DNA from: Cellulosimicrobium composti
Lineage (GTDB): Bacteria; Actinomycetota; Actinomycetes; Actinomycetales; Cellulomonadaceae
NCBI RefSeq assembly: GCF_009711085.1
Contig: NZ_WMKA01000010.1
Location: 43,988 to 107,987 of the forward strand
DNA length: 64,000 nucleotides
Direction: 5' to 3'
Every line of letters begins with the position of its first letter. Position 1 is the first letter of the stretch. The notes beneath the pieces are model-generated. The model searched no databases, was not told the DNA's origin, and saw only the letters and a list, made by a program, of their open reading frames with translations. Of the stretch, positions 55,948 through 64,000 are shown one piece after another. Both the position numbers and the translations under genes were made by a program.

Positions 55948-57748
55948 ACGCGCCGAGCTCGACGGGGGTCGGCGCGCCCGCGCCCGCCGGCTGCTCCGGG
56001 TCCGCCGTCGCGAGCCAGTCGACGAGGCCGCACACGACGTCCTTGCACCCGCCGCACCCGGTCGTGGCGCGCGTGGCCCGTGCGACGTCGTCGACGCTGC
56101 GCGCGCCGTCGTGCCAGCACGCCACGACGTCCCCCTTGGTCACGCCGTTGCACGTGCAGACGGTCGTGCGGTCGGGCATGTGGGTCGGGGACGACGCCGG
56201 GGCGGGCGCCTGCGCGACGGGGCGCAGCAGCAGGTGGGCCGGGTCGGCGGGCACCGGGAACCGGCGCGTGTACGTCGCCGTGAGGTCCGCGCCGACGTCG
56301 GGCGCGCCGACGCACGTCGCGCCGACGAGCAGCCCGTCCGCGACGACGACCTCGACGTGCCGTCCGCCCACCGGGTCGCTCAGGGTGACCGAGCGGTGCG
56401 CCGGGTCGTGCGTCCGGCGCGCGCCGCACACGCCCATCGTCACGATCTCGAGCCCCGCCGCCTTGACGCGCACGACGTCGGTCCCCGTCGTCGAGCGCGC
56501 ACCGGGCCCCGCGGGCGCCGGGCCTCCGCCGCCCGCCGCCCCGGGCGCTCCGACCGCGGCGGCGCGCCGCTCCCCCACCGGGCGCGCGACGACGTTCATG
56601 GCGAGGCGCAACGCCATGCTCGGCCGGTCGGCGTCGCCGAGGCGCACGCGCGGGCGGCCCGGTGCCGTGCCGGTCGTCGCGTCCGGCACCGCGCCCACGG
56701 TGGCTCCCGGCCCCGGCGCGCGGTCCGCCCCCGACCGTGCCGCGAGGTGCTCCGCGAGGCGGCGCGCCTGGTCCCAGCCCTGCGCGACCAGTCCCGTGCC
56801 CCCGTCCGGCGGCTGGGCGCAGTCGCCGATCGCGAAGACGCGCGGGTCGTCGGGGCTCGCAAGGTCGTGGCCCACGACGACGCCCCGGTCGACGGCGAGC
56901 CCCGCCGCGCGCGCGAGACCCGCCTCGGGCACGGTGCCGCACGCGAGCACGACGAGGTCGGCGCCGAGGTCGACGACGCGCGTCGCGCGCTGCCCTCCGT
57001 GCCCCGGGCCGCCGGGGTCTCCCGGCGCGGGGGCGGCGTCCGCGACGGCGGCGACCCGGAGCGTCACGCCCCGGACGGCCCCGTCCACGACGAGCACGCG
57101 CTCGGTCCGGGCGCCCGTCCACGTCCGCACGCCGAGGCCCGCGAGCCCGCGCGCGACGACGGCGCCCGCGGCCCGGTCGAGCTGACGGTCCATGACGCTC
57201 TCGCCGCCGTGCACGAGGCTCACCGGCACGCCGCGCCGCGCGAGCCCGCACGCGACCTCGATCCCCAGCACGCCCGCGCCGACGACGACGGCGTGCCGGG
57301 CGTTGACCGACGCGGCGACGACCTCGCGCGCGTCGTCGAGCGTGCGCAGCGCGTGCACGCCGCGGGGCAGGCCGCCCGGGTGGTCGGTGAGGCCGGGCAC
57401 GTCGGGCACGCGGGCGGCCGCGCCCGTGGCGAGCACGACGACGTCGTACGGGTGCGCGCCCTCGCCGGTGACGACGCGGCGCGCCGCGCGGTCGATCGCG
57501 ATGGCCTCGGTGCCGCGGCGGACCCGCACGCGCGCGTCGTCGGCGCCGGGCAGCCCGATGGCCGCGACGTCGACCTTCCCCGCGACGACCTCGCTGAGGA
57601 GCACCCGGTTGTACGGCTCGTACTCCTCGGCGCCGAGGACCGTGACCTCGACCGGGTCCCGGCCCGCGGCGTCGTCCCACCGCGCTGCGAGGTCGCTCGC
57701 GAACCGCGACCCGACCATGCCGTTGCCGACCACGACGACCCTCGTCAT
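55946..57748 (-). CDS. Nitrate-assimilation flavoprotein (NasB-like FAD/NAD reductase with BFD domain)
   Basis: 600 residues. FAD-dependent pyridine nucleotide reductase: VVVVGNGMVGSRFASDLAAR, VVVLATGAAARVPDVPG, AVVVGAGVLGIEVACGLARR, VFAIGDCAQPPDGG. Near the C-terminus a BFD-type [2Fe-2S] domain shows TVCTCNGVTKGDVVACW and TTGCGGCKDVV. It probably passes electrons from NAD(P)H to NasA; relatives form part of NirB, but here the siroheme domain is absent. A Gly/Pro/Ala-rich linker lies near residues 360-430. ATG overlaps the nasA stop. Confidence 0.87.
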   Translation of the reverse strand: MTRVVVVGNGMVGSRFASDLAARWDDAAGRDPVEVTVLGAEEYEPYNRVLLSEVVAGKVDVAAIGLPGADDARVRVRRGTEAIAIDRAARRVVTGEGAHPYDVVVLATGAAARVPDVPGLTDHPGGLPRGVHALRTLDDAREVVAASVNARHAVVVGAGVLGIEVACGLARRGVPVSLVHGGESVMDRQLDRAAGAVVARGLAGLGVRTWTGARTERVLVVDGAVRGVTLRVAAVADAAPAPGDPGGPGHGGQRATRVVDLGADLVVLACGTVPEAGLARAAGLAVDRGVVVGHDLASPDDPRVFAIGDCAQPPDGGTGLVAQGWDQARRLAEHLAARSGADRAPGPGATVGAVPDATTGTAPGRPRVRLGDADRPSMALRLAMNVVARPVGERRAAAVGAPGAAGGGGPAPAGPGARSTTGTDVVRVKAAGLEIVTMGVCGARRTHDPAHRSVTLSDPVGGRHVEVVVADGLLVGATCVGAPDVGADLTATYTRRFPVPADPAHLLLRPVAQAPAPASSPTHMPDRTTVCTCNGVTKGDVVACWHDGARSVDDVARATRATTGCGGCKDVVCGLVDWLATADPEQPAGAGAPTPVELGA

Positions 57749-59985
57749 CCGGGGACCTCCTGCAGCACGGGCGCGCGCCGCACGTCCACGGCGCACACCT
57801 TGAACTCGGGCATGCCCGAGACGGGGTCGGTCGCGTCGGTCGTGACGCGGTTGACGCTGCCCTCCCCGCTCCAGTGGAAGGGCATGAAGACGGTGTCGGG
57901 CCGGACCGCGTCGGTCCACCGCGCGACGGCCTCGATCGTGCCGCGGCGCGTCGTCAGGCGGGCGCGGTCGCCGTCGCCCACCCCGAGCCGCAGCCCGAGG
58001 ACGGGGTGCAGCTCGACGAACGCCTCGGGGACGACGCGGTCGAGCTCGGGCACGCGCCGCGTCTGCGCGCCCGACTGGTAGTGCTGGAGCACGCGGCCGG
58101 TCACGAGGTAGAGCGGTGCGTCGGGCCGCACGTCGTCGCTCGGACCCACGTGGTCGACCGGGACGAGGCGCGCACGGCCGTCGGGCGTCGCGAACCGGTC
58201 GAGGAACAGGCGCGGCGTGCCCGGGTGGTCCGCGGCGGGGACGGGCCAGTGCAGGCCCGGCCCGCCCGCGGCCTCGTCCGCGTCGAGGCGCGCGTGGCTG
58301 AGCCCCGAGTAGTCCGCGACGCCGCCCGCGGACGCGCGCGCGAGCTCGTCGAACACGACGGCGGGGTCGGTCGGGAACGCCACCGGCGACCCGAGGCGGC
58401 GAGCGAGCTCCGCGAGGATCCACAGCTCCGAGCGCACCTCGCCCGGGGCGTCGACGGCGCGGCGGCGCCGGATCACCCGGCCCTCGAGCGACGTCATGGT
58501 GCCCTCCTCCTCGGCCCACTGCGTGACCGGCAGCACGACGTCGGCGAGCAGCGCCGTCTCCGAGGGCACGAGGTCGCACACGACGAGCAGGTCGAGCGCG
58601 CGCAGGTTGGCCGCGACCCGGTCCGCGTCCGGGGCGCTGACCACGACGTTCGACCCGTGCACGAGCAGCGCGCGCGGGCGCCCGTCGTCGGCGAACGTCG
58701 TACCGGTGCCCCGGGCGCCGAGCGAGCGCAGGAGCTCGACGGCGGGCTTGCCCGGGCCCGGGATCGTCGCCGGGTCCACGCCCCACACCGCGGCGACGTG
58801 CGCGCGGGCGGCCGGGTCGTCGATCTTCCGGTAGCCCGGGAGCTGGTCGGCCTTCTGCCCGTGCTCGCGGCCGCCCTGCCCGTTGCCCTGGCCCGTGACC
58901 GCGCCGTACCCGGAGCCGGCGCGGCCCGGCAGGCCGAGCGCGAGCGCGAGGTTGATCGCCGCGGTCACGGTCGCGGTGCCCTGCGACGACTGCTCGACGC
59001 CGCGCCCCGTGAGCACGTAGGCGCCCGCTCCGCCGTGGACGGGCGACGCGGCGGCGAGCAGCCGCGCCACGTGACGCAGCCGCTCGGCCGGGACGCCGCA
59101 CACCGTCTCCGCGCGCTCGGGCCACCACGCCGCGACGGACCGCCGCACGTCCTCGACGCCGGTCGTGCGCTCGGCGAGGTACGCCGCGTCGGCGAGCCCC
59201 TCCGCCACGACGACGTGCAGGAGCGCGAGCAGCACCACGAGGTCCGTGCCCGGCACGGGCTGCAGGTGCACGCCCTGGTCGCCCACCGGGCCCGCTCCCG
59301 GGGCGGGGACGGGGCGCCCGGGCGACCGGCCGGCGTCGGGCACCCCCTGCCCGACGGCGTCCCCCGGCTCCCCCGTGAGCGCGGCGGTCGCGCTGCGCCG
59401 CGGGTCCACGACCACGAGGCCGCCGCGCGAGCGCACGCCCGCGAGGTGCTGGACCGACGGCGGCATGGTCTCGGCGAGGTTCGAGCCGAGCAGGAGCACG
59501 GCGTCGGCCCCGGCGAGGTCGGCGAGCGGGAACGGCAGGCCGCGGTCCGCGCCGAACGCGCGGTTCGCCCCCGCGGCCGCCGACGCCATGCAGAAGCGCC
59601 CGTTGTAGTCGATGTTCGCCGTCCGCAGCACGGTGCGCGCGAACTTCCCGAGCGCGTACGCCTTCTCGTTGGTCAGCCCGCCGCCGCCGAACACCGCGAC
59701 CGCGTCCCGACCGTGCTCGGCCTGGACACGCTCGATCCCCGCCGCGACGGCGTCGAGCGCGTCGTCCCACGTGGCCGGGCGGAGCTCGCCGTCGGCGTCA
59801 CGCAGCAGCGGCGTCGTGAGCCGGTCGGCCGCGCGCAGCACGGTCGCGCTCGTCCAGCCCTTCTGGCACAGCCCCCCGCGGTTGGTCGGGAAGTCGCGCG
59901 GCGCCACCGTCACGGGCAGCGGTCCCGCCGTCGGCGTCAGGGTCATGCCGCACTGCAGCGCGCAGTAGGGGCAGTGCGTGTCCAC
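57745..59985 (-). CDS. nasA: Assimilatory nitrate reductase catalytic subunit
   Basis: 746 residues of the molybdopterin oxidoreductase family. [4Fe-4S] motif at the N-terminus: HCPYCALQCGM with GGLCQKGW. Mo-bisMGD domain signatures: GGGGLTNEKAYALGKFARTV, SNLAETMPPSVQHL, GQGNGQGGREHGQKADQLPG and QWAEEEGTMTSLEGRVIRR; C-terminal VTGRVLQHYQSGAQTRR and PFHWSGEGSVNRVTTDATDP. A Pro/Gly-rich insert of about 35 residues lies near 200-240 (59270-59385). No C-terminal BFD domain; the next gene supplies one. GTG at 59985 begins two bases after the narK stop. Confidence 0.94.
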   Translation of the reverse strand: MDTHCPYCALQCGMTLTPTAGPLPVTVAPRDFPTNRGGLCQKGWTSATVLRAADRLTTPLLRDADGELRPATWDDALDAVAAGIERVQAEHGRDAVAVFGGGGLTNEKAYALGKFARTVLRTANIDYNGRFCMASAAAGANRAFGADRGLPFPLADLAGADAVLLLGSNLAETMPPSVQHLAGVRSRGGLVVVDPRRSATAALTGEPGDAVGQGVPDAGRSPGRPVPAPGAGPVGDQGVHLQPVPGTDLVVLLALLHVVVAEGLADAAYLAERTTGVEDVRRSVAAWWPERAETVCGVPAERLRHVARLLAAASPVHGGAGAYVLTGRGVEQSSQGTATVTAAINLALALGLPGRAGSGYGAVTGQGNGQGGREHGQKADQLPGYRKIDDPAARAHVAAVWGVDPATIPGPGKPAVELLRSLGARGTGTTFADDGRPRALLVHGSNVVVSAPDADRVAANLRALDLLVVCDLVPSETALLADVVLPVTQWAEEEGTMTSLEGRVIRRRRAVDAPGEVRSELWILAELARRLGSPVAFPTDPAVVFDELARASAGGVADYSGLSHARLDADEAAGGPGLHWPVPAADHPGTPRLFLDRFATPDGRARLVPVDHVGPSDDVRPDAPLYLVTGRVLQHYQSGAQTRRVPELDRVVPEAFVELHPVLGLRLGVGDGDRARLTTRRGTIEAVARWTDAVRPDTVFMPFHWSGEGSVNRVTTDATDPVSGMPEFKVCAVDVRRAPVLQEVPG

Positions 59986-59987
59986 GC

Positions 59988-61427
59988 TCAGATCCCGGCC
60001 GACGCGAGGGCCGAGCCCTTGCGCAGGTAGACGGCCCACGCCACGACGGCCATGACGGCGTACATCCCGATGAAGGTCCACAGCGCGGGCACGAGCGAGC
60101 CGGCGAGGCTCGTCGAGGCCGCGAACCCGCGCGGGATGAGGAACCCCCCGAACGCGCCGACCGCCCCGGCAATGCCGATGCACCCCGCCGCGGCCTTGCG
60201 GGCGCGCGCCCGGGCGGCGTCGAGCGCCTCGGGGTCGACGGTCGTCGCGCCGTCGAGCGCGCCGCCGGGGACGGCGCTCGCCTGGAAGACGGCCGGGATC
60301 ATGCGGTACGTCGAGCCGTTGCCGATCCCGGTCGCGACGAACAGCACGAGGAACGACGCGAAGAACAGGCCGAAGCTGTGCGACTGCAGCGCCTGGATCG
60401 CGCCGAACGCCCCGAGCGCCATGACCCCGTACGACGCGATCGTCACGCGCGTCCCGCCCACCCGGTCCGCGACGAGCCCGCCGAGCGGGCGCGTGACCGA
60501 GCCGACGAGCGCGCCGAGGAACGCGATCGAGAGCGTCACCTCGGGGAACTGGCCCTTGAGGAGCATGGGGAACGCGCCGGCGTAGCCGATGAACGACCCG
60601 AACGTGCCGATGTAGAGGAACGAGATGATCCACGTGTGCCGGTTGCGCGTCGCGGCGGCGAACGACCTCGGGTCGGCCTTCGCGGTGGACAGGTTGTCCA
60701 TGAACCGCCACGCGAGGAACGCCGCGAGCAGCACGAACGGGATCATCATGAGGCCCGCGCGCTCGAGCGCGACACCCGCCCCGGCGACGATGACGAGCGG
60801 CACCGCGAGCTGCACGACGGCCGTCCCCAGGTTCCCGCCCGCGGCGTTGAGGCCCAGCGCCTTGCCCTTCTCGCGCTCGGGGTAGAAGAACGAGATGTTG
60901 GCCATCGACGACGCGAAGTTGCCGCCCCCGAACCCGGCGAGCGCCGCGACGGCGAGCATCACCCCGAACGGCGTGCCCGGGTCCTGCACGACGACCGCGA
61001 GCGCCGCCGTCGGGAGCAGCAGCAGGAGGGCGGACGCGACGGTCCAGTTGCGCCCGCCGAAGACCGGCACCGCGAACGTGTAGGGGATGCGCAGCGTCGC
61101 GCCGACGAGGCTCGGCACGGCGATGAGCCAGAACTGCTGGTCGACGGTGAGCGCGAACCCGGCGGCGGGGAGCTGCGGCACGACGATCGACCACAGGGCC
61201 CACACGGCGAAGCCGAGGAACTCGGCGAAGACCGAGATCCACAGGTTGCGGCGTGCGACCGTGCGGCCGCCGTCGCGCCAGAAGGTCGGGTCTTCCGGGT
61301 CCCAGCGGTCGATCCAGCGACCGGACCGGTGCCGCGGTGCGGTCGGGCCGGGCGCGGGGACGACGACGGTCGCGTGCTGTGCGGACTGCTCACCCTCGTG
61401 GGTGGTGGGGCTCGTGGGCGCGGACAT
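59988..61427 (-). CDS. narK: Nitrate/nitrite transporter, NarK family
   Basis: 479 residues, MFS, 12 membrane segments. Nitrate signatures are AGFGGGNFASSMANISFFYP and AGAVGAFGGFLIPRGFAA; the conserved Arg residues for nitrate binding appear in LRIPYTFAVP and in SVTRPLGGLVADRVGGTRV. A 60-residue N-terminal cytosolic part ends in RWIDRWDPEDPTFW, typical of NarK/NasA. ATG at 61427 has AAGGAG upstream. First gene of the operon; its promoter carries GlnR-like boxes. It imports nitrate for NasA and may expel nitrite. Confidence 0.95.
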   Translation of the reverse strand: MSAPTSPTTHEGEQSAQHATVVVPAPGPTAPRHRSGRWIDRWDPEDPTFWRDGGRTVARRNLWISVFAEFLGFAVWALWSIVVPQLPAAGFALTVDQQFWLIAVPSLVGATLRIPYTFAVPVFGGRNWTVASALLLLLPTAALAVVVQDPGTPFGVMLAVAALAGFGGGNFASSMANISFFYPEREKGKALGLNAAGGNLGTAVVQLAVPLVIVAGAGVALERAGLMMIPFVLLAAFLAWRFMDNLSTAKADPRSFAAATRNRHTWIISFLYIGTFGSFIGYAGAFPMLLKGQFPEVTLSIAFLGALVGSVTRPLGGLVADRVGGTRVTIASYGVMALGAFGAIQALQSHSFGLFFASFLVLFVATGIGNGSTYRMIPAVFQASAVPGGALDGATTVDPEALDAARARARKAAAGCIGIAGAVGAFGGFLIPRGFAASTSLAGSLVPALWTFIGMYAVMAVVAWAVYLRKGSALASAGI

Positions 61428-61463
61428 GGCGGCTCCTTCAGCAGGTCCCGGTCGGTGACCGAG

Positions 61464-61517
61464 ACGCTAGGAACGCCGTGTTTCCCCCGCGCGCGACCGT
61501 CGTTAAGCCCGTGTGAG
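61464..61517 (-). promoter_or_regulatory. narK promoter with GlnR-like half-sites
   Basis: On the minus strand CTCAC (61513-61517), TTAAC (61502-61506) and GAAAC (61480-61484) lie on an 11-base lattice (one intervening position is CGCGC), as in the nirB promoter. TAGCGT (61464-61469) is the candidate -10. The remaining bases of the 61428-61615 gap show the AAGGAG site only. Confidence 0.55.
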
Positions 61518-61615
61518 GTCTTCCGCACACGCGCGGCGGTGCCGCTGTGAGCGACGCGCTGAGGCCCGCGACCGGGGGCCGGGACGCGGGCCGGACCGCC
61601 GGGCCGTGAGGGTCG

Positions 61616-62323
61616 TCAGCCCTCGACGCCGGTCGCCTCGTGCGACGACCCGACGGGCTTGGACTCGGGCGACCCGCGCTCGCGCAGGAAGATGGCGAGC
61701 ACGACCATGCTCAGGACCGCGAGCATCTCCGACTGCCAGTTCTGGAACGTCCGGCTCCAGAAGTCGGGCATCGACAGGTACTCGGTCCACGGCACGGGGT
61801 CCTCGAGGTCGCGGAGCCGCTCCTCGCTGAACGCGACGGCGCCCGCGGCGGACTGCGCGGCCCACGAGCCGACGAAGATCGCGCCCATGACGAGCGAGAG
61901 CGAGCGCGAGTAGAGCGTGAGCCGCCAGCCCCGGGTGCGCGCCCAGGCCGGCGAGTCGTCGGTCGCGTGCTCGCCCACCTTCTGGTCCTCGTCCGACTCG
62001 CGGCCCGCCTGGTCGAGCTTCTTGGACTCGGGCGACCCGCGCTGCACGAACCAGACGGTCGCGGTGATGAAGAGGAGGAACTGCAGGTACTCGGACTGCC
62101 AGTTCTCCGTGACGTCCACCCAGAACGCCGAGGAGAGCACGTACTGGCCGAGCGTCAGCGGCTCGAGGCCGGCGGAGCGCTGGTCCGCGTTGAACACGGC
62201 GACCCCGCTCACCGCCTGCGCGACGAGGGACGCGAGGAAGACGACCGCGAAGAACAGGCTGAGCGAGCTCGCGCGCAGGCCCCCGAGCACGCCGCCGGGC
62301 CCCTTCCCGGAGCCGGCGCTCAC
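61616..62323 (-). CDS. Duplicated membrane protein (DUF6766-like)
   Basis: 235 residues made of two similar halves, each with a SLSLFF/SRSLSLV start, a membrane helix, a Gln-Ala pair, an aromatic segment (VTENWQSEYLQFLLFITATV, and RTFQNWQSEMLAVLSMVVLA) and the same end, RGSPESK. About four membrane helices in all. Family name from memory of such actinobacterial proteins; function unknown. GTG at 62323 overlaps the stop of the 30-residue gene (GTGA). Last of a three-gene operon. Confidence 0.75.
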   Translation of the reverse strand: MSAGSGKGPGGVLGGLRASSLSLFFAVVFLASLVAQAVSGVAVFNADQRSAGLEPLTLGQYVLSSAFWVDVTENWQSEYLQFLLFITATVWFVQRGSPESKKLDQAGRESDEDQKVGEHATDDSPAWARTRGWRLTLYSRSLSLVMGAIFVGSWAAQSAAGAVAFSEERLRDLEDPVPWTEYLSMPDFWSRTFQNWQSEMLAVLSMVVLAIFLRERGSPESKPVGSSHEATGVEG

Positions 62324-62412
62324 CGGTGCACCGCCGCGAGCACGAAGGTCAGCGCGAGGCCCGCGGCGACGAGCACGAGCGTCGCCCAGAACAGCAGCCG
62401 CGGGAGCCTCAT
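62320..62412 (-). CDS. 30-residue single-span membrane protein
   Basis: ATG at 62412 overlaps the lipoprotein stop (ATGA, 62409-62412), and its TGA overlaps the GTG of the next gene (GTGA, 62320-62323). The product MRLPRLLFWATLVLVAAGLA followed by LTFVLAAVHR is a single hydrophobic helix with basic ends. Overlaps at both sides and the clean membrane pattern make chance unlikely. No family known to me; probably a small subunit for the neighbouring membrane protein. Confidence 0.65.
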   Translation of the reverse strand: MRLPRLLFWATLVLVAAGLALTFVLAAVHR

Positions 62413-62882
62413 GCCTCGACCTCGCAGTCGTAGGGCCGGTCCTCGCGCGGCGTGCAGCCGGCCGCGGTGACGACCCAGCCGTCACCCGAGACCGCGAGGA
62501 ACAGCGTGTCGTCGGCCGTGACGACCTGGGCCTGGCGCCCCGCGACGTGGACGTCCTCGACGACGACACGGCCGGTCGCGACGAGGTCGGCGAGCGGCCC
62601 GTCGGGCGCGGTCACGGCCTGCGCGCACGGCTCGCCCGACTCCTCCGCGAGCGCGTCCGCGGCATCGGGGAGAAGGAGGGCGCACGCGGCGGCGCCGTCG
62701 CCCGCGACGACCGCGTCGCCGAGCGCGGAGACGACGTCCCGCGCGTCGTCCGGGCCGGGCCCGGCGCACCCCGCGACCGCCAGGACCGCGAGACCGGCGG
62801 GCACGAGGACCCGGGCCGCGCGACGTCGCGCGGGCCGCACCCCCGGCGTCTTCGACCGGCCCGCCCTGCCAGCGCTGCGCAC
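62409..62882 (-). CDS. Lipoprotein, DUF-type
   Basis: 157 residues from GTG 62882, chosen for the GAGGAGG site three or four bases upstream; the frame extends further without such a site. A basic start (RRAARVLVPAGLAVLAVAGC) ends in a lipobox LAVAGC with the modified Cys near residue 39. The mature part is about 120 residues with four Cys (ACALLLPDAADALAEESGEP, then CAQAV, AAGCTPREDRPYDCEVEA). Function unknown. Heads an operon with the two membrane genes. Confidence 0.75.
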   Translation of the reverse strand: MRSAGRAGRSKTPGVRPARRRAARVLVPAGLAVLAVAGCAGPGPDDARDVVSALGDAVVAGDGAAACALLLPDAADALAEESGEPCAQAVTAPDGPLADLVATGRVVVEDVHVAGRQAQVVTADDTLFLAVSGDGWVVTAAGCTPREDRPYDCEVEA

Positions 62883-62990
62883 GTGACCTCCTCGGACGGA
62901 ACCGATGACATCCACCGGGTCCTGAGGCTCATGCTCGCCCGTCTGCCTGCGCCCGCAAGCCGGGCCGTCCTCGGGAGGGCCCCCGGGCGC

Positions 62991-64000
62991 TCAGCCCCAG
63001 ACGAGGCCGCGCGCCGGGTCCTCCAGGACGCGGGCGACGTCGGCCAGCACGCGCGCGCCGAGCTCGCCGTCGACGAGGCGGTGGTCGAAGCTGAGGGCGA
63101 GCTGCGTGACCCAGCGCTTCTTGATCTTCCCCTTGTGGACCCACGGCTGCTCGCGGATCGCGCCGAAGGCGAGTATCGCCGCCTCGCCCGGGTTGAGGAT
63201 GGGCGTCCCCGTGTCGATGCCGAACACGCCGACGTTCGTGATGGTGATCGTGCCGTCGGACATGTCGGCGGGCGACGTCCGGCCCGCGCGCGCCGTGGCG
63301 GTGAGGTCCGCGATCTCGCCCGCGAGCCCGTGCAGGTCGAGGCGGTGCGCGTCCTTGATGTTCGGCACCACGAGGCCGCGCGGCGTCGCGGCCGCGATGC
63401 CGAGGTTCACGTAGTGCTTGTAGACGATCTCCTGCGCCGCGTCGTCCCAGCTGGCGTTGATCTCCGGGTGCCGTCGCACCGCGAGCAGGAGCGCCTTCGC
63501 CGTGACGAGCAGGGGCGTGACGCGCACGTCGGCGAACTCGCGGTCGTCGCGCAGGGTGTGCACGAGCCGCATGGTCCTCGTGACGTCGACCGTGTGGAAC
63601 ACCGTCACGTGCGGGGCGGTGAACGCGCTCGTGACCATCGCCTCGGCCGTGCGCTTGCGCACCGACTTCACGGGCACGCGCGTCTGGCGACCGTCCGGGG
63701 TGACGGCGCCGGACGCGAGCCAGGGCTGGTCGTCGTCGGCGTACGTCGCGAGCGGCTGCGCCTGCGCGCGCTCGTGGTGGGCCTGCACGTCCTCGCGCGT
63801 GACGATGCCACCCGGGCCGGTGCCCGCGACGCTCGCCAGGTCGACGCCGAGGTCCTTGGCGAGCTTGCGCACGGGCGGCTTCGCGAGGACCGGCAGGTGC
63901 ACGTGGGCCGCGGGCGCGCTCGTCAGGGTCGCGGCGCGCGGCGCCGGGGCGGGGGCCGGCGGAGCGCTCGGGGCGGGACGCGCGGCGGGCGCGGGTGCCG
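62991..64000 (-). CDS. Dihydrolipoamide acyltransferase (E2) of a 2-oxo acid dehydrogenase, C-terminal part
   Basis: The frame is open to the window edge; 336 codons are visible. From the right: an Ala/Pro-rich linker, a peripheral subunit-binding domain (PPVRKLAKDLGVDLASVAGT, GPGGIVTREDV), then the catalytic acyltransferase domain with RKRTAEAMVTSAFTAPHVTV, NLGIAAATPRGLVVPNIKDA, ITNVGVFGIDTGTPILNPGE and the catalytic LSFDHRLVDG. Transfers acyl groups from lipoyl-Lys to CoA. The lipoyl domain lies beyond the edge. Whether it serves pyruvate or branched-chain oxo acids cannot be decided here. Confidence 0.93.
   Translation of the reverse strand, partial: APAPAARPAPSAPPAPAPAPRAATLTSAPAAHVHLPVLAKPPVRKLAKDLGVDLASVAGTGPGGIVTREDVQAHHERAQAQPLATYADDDQPWLASGAVTPDGRQTRVPVKSVRKRTAEAMVTSAFTAPHVTVFHTVDVTRTMRLVHTLRDDREFADVRVTPLLVTAKALLLAVRRHPEINASWDDAAQEIVYKHYVNLGIAAATPRGLVVPNIKDAHRLDLHGLAGEIADLTATARAGRTSPADMSDGTITITNVGVFGIDTGTPILNPGEAAILAFGAIREQPWVHKGKIKKRWVTQLALSFDHRLVDGELGARVLADVARVLEDPARGLVWG

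Noticed and set aside
1..64000. tRNA, rRNA or known riboswitches
   Set aside because: No cloverleaf, rRNA core or recognised riboswitch consensus was seen by eye; a covariance-model scan would be the decisive test.

Overview
The window is very GC-rich DNA with short intergenic gaps, many GTG starts and many 4-base ATGA/GTGA gene overlaps. Gene content (DasR-type GntR regulator with dre operators, split GlcNAc-type PTS, GlnR-like boxes before nitrate genes, HemD fused to a winged helix, CopD-CtaG fusion, MoxR/DUF58/VWA cluster) points to an actinobacterium. My guess is Micrococcales close to Cellulosimicrobium, Isoptericola or Cellulomonas; that placement is inference from gene style, not from a marker gene.

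Layout. 1-6.3 kb: end of an HxlR regulator, an MFS exporter and a sugar-phosphate isomerase on the minus strand, then a pyruvate,phosphate dikinase operon with its regulatory kinase/phosphorylase. 6.3-12.1 kb: a complete phosphotransferase system (HPr, EI, EIIC, two EIIB, EIIA) around a DasR-like regulator, with three dre-like operators. 12.1-15.3 kb: an NHLRC2-like thioredoxin/NHL-repeat protein and two small genes. 15.4-22.4 kb: secreted hydrolases (a double LamG-SGNH protein and an alpha/beta hydrolase sharing one C-terminal domain) and a Nal1-like protease next to a small protein resembling its N-terminal domain. 22.5-28.6 kb: a YhgE/Pip-like membrane protein and an MMPL/RND exporter carrying a degenerate ABC-ATPase-like tail, divergent from a TetR regulator over GTATC/GATAC palindromes. 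28.6-34.1 kb: accessory genes (VOC protein, three alpha/beta hydrolases of which one lacks its nucleophile, WYL regulator, ECF sigma factor, small genes). 34.1-37.8 kb: three copies of a 59-bp palindromic element around an S9 peptidase and a nonsense-disrupted AbiEi/DUF559-like pseudogene. 37.8-45.9 kb: CopD-CtaG fusion and a MoxR-DUF58-VWA-VWA operon. 46-49.2 kb: SoxR divergent from a quinone oxidoreductase/MFS pair over a clear SoxR box. 49.2-61.4 kb: an assimilatory nitrate/nitrite and siroheme operon (narK, nasA, flavoprotein, nirB, nirD, cysG-like, hemD-like, cbiX-like), with GlnR-like half-site arrays before narK and nirB. 61.6-64 kb: a three-gene membrane/lipoprotein operon containing a 30-residue gene overlapped at both ends, then the C-terminal part of a dihydrolipoamide acyltransferase.

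How the parts fit: PPDK and its regulator set PEP supply beside the PEP-consuming PTS, and dre sites tie HPr and the EIIC-EI operon to the adjacent DasR-like repressor. The nitrate operon encodes transport, both reductions and the siroheme cofactor of NirB. No rRNA, tRNA, CRISPR array, transposase or prophage genes were seen.
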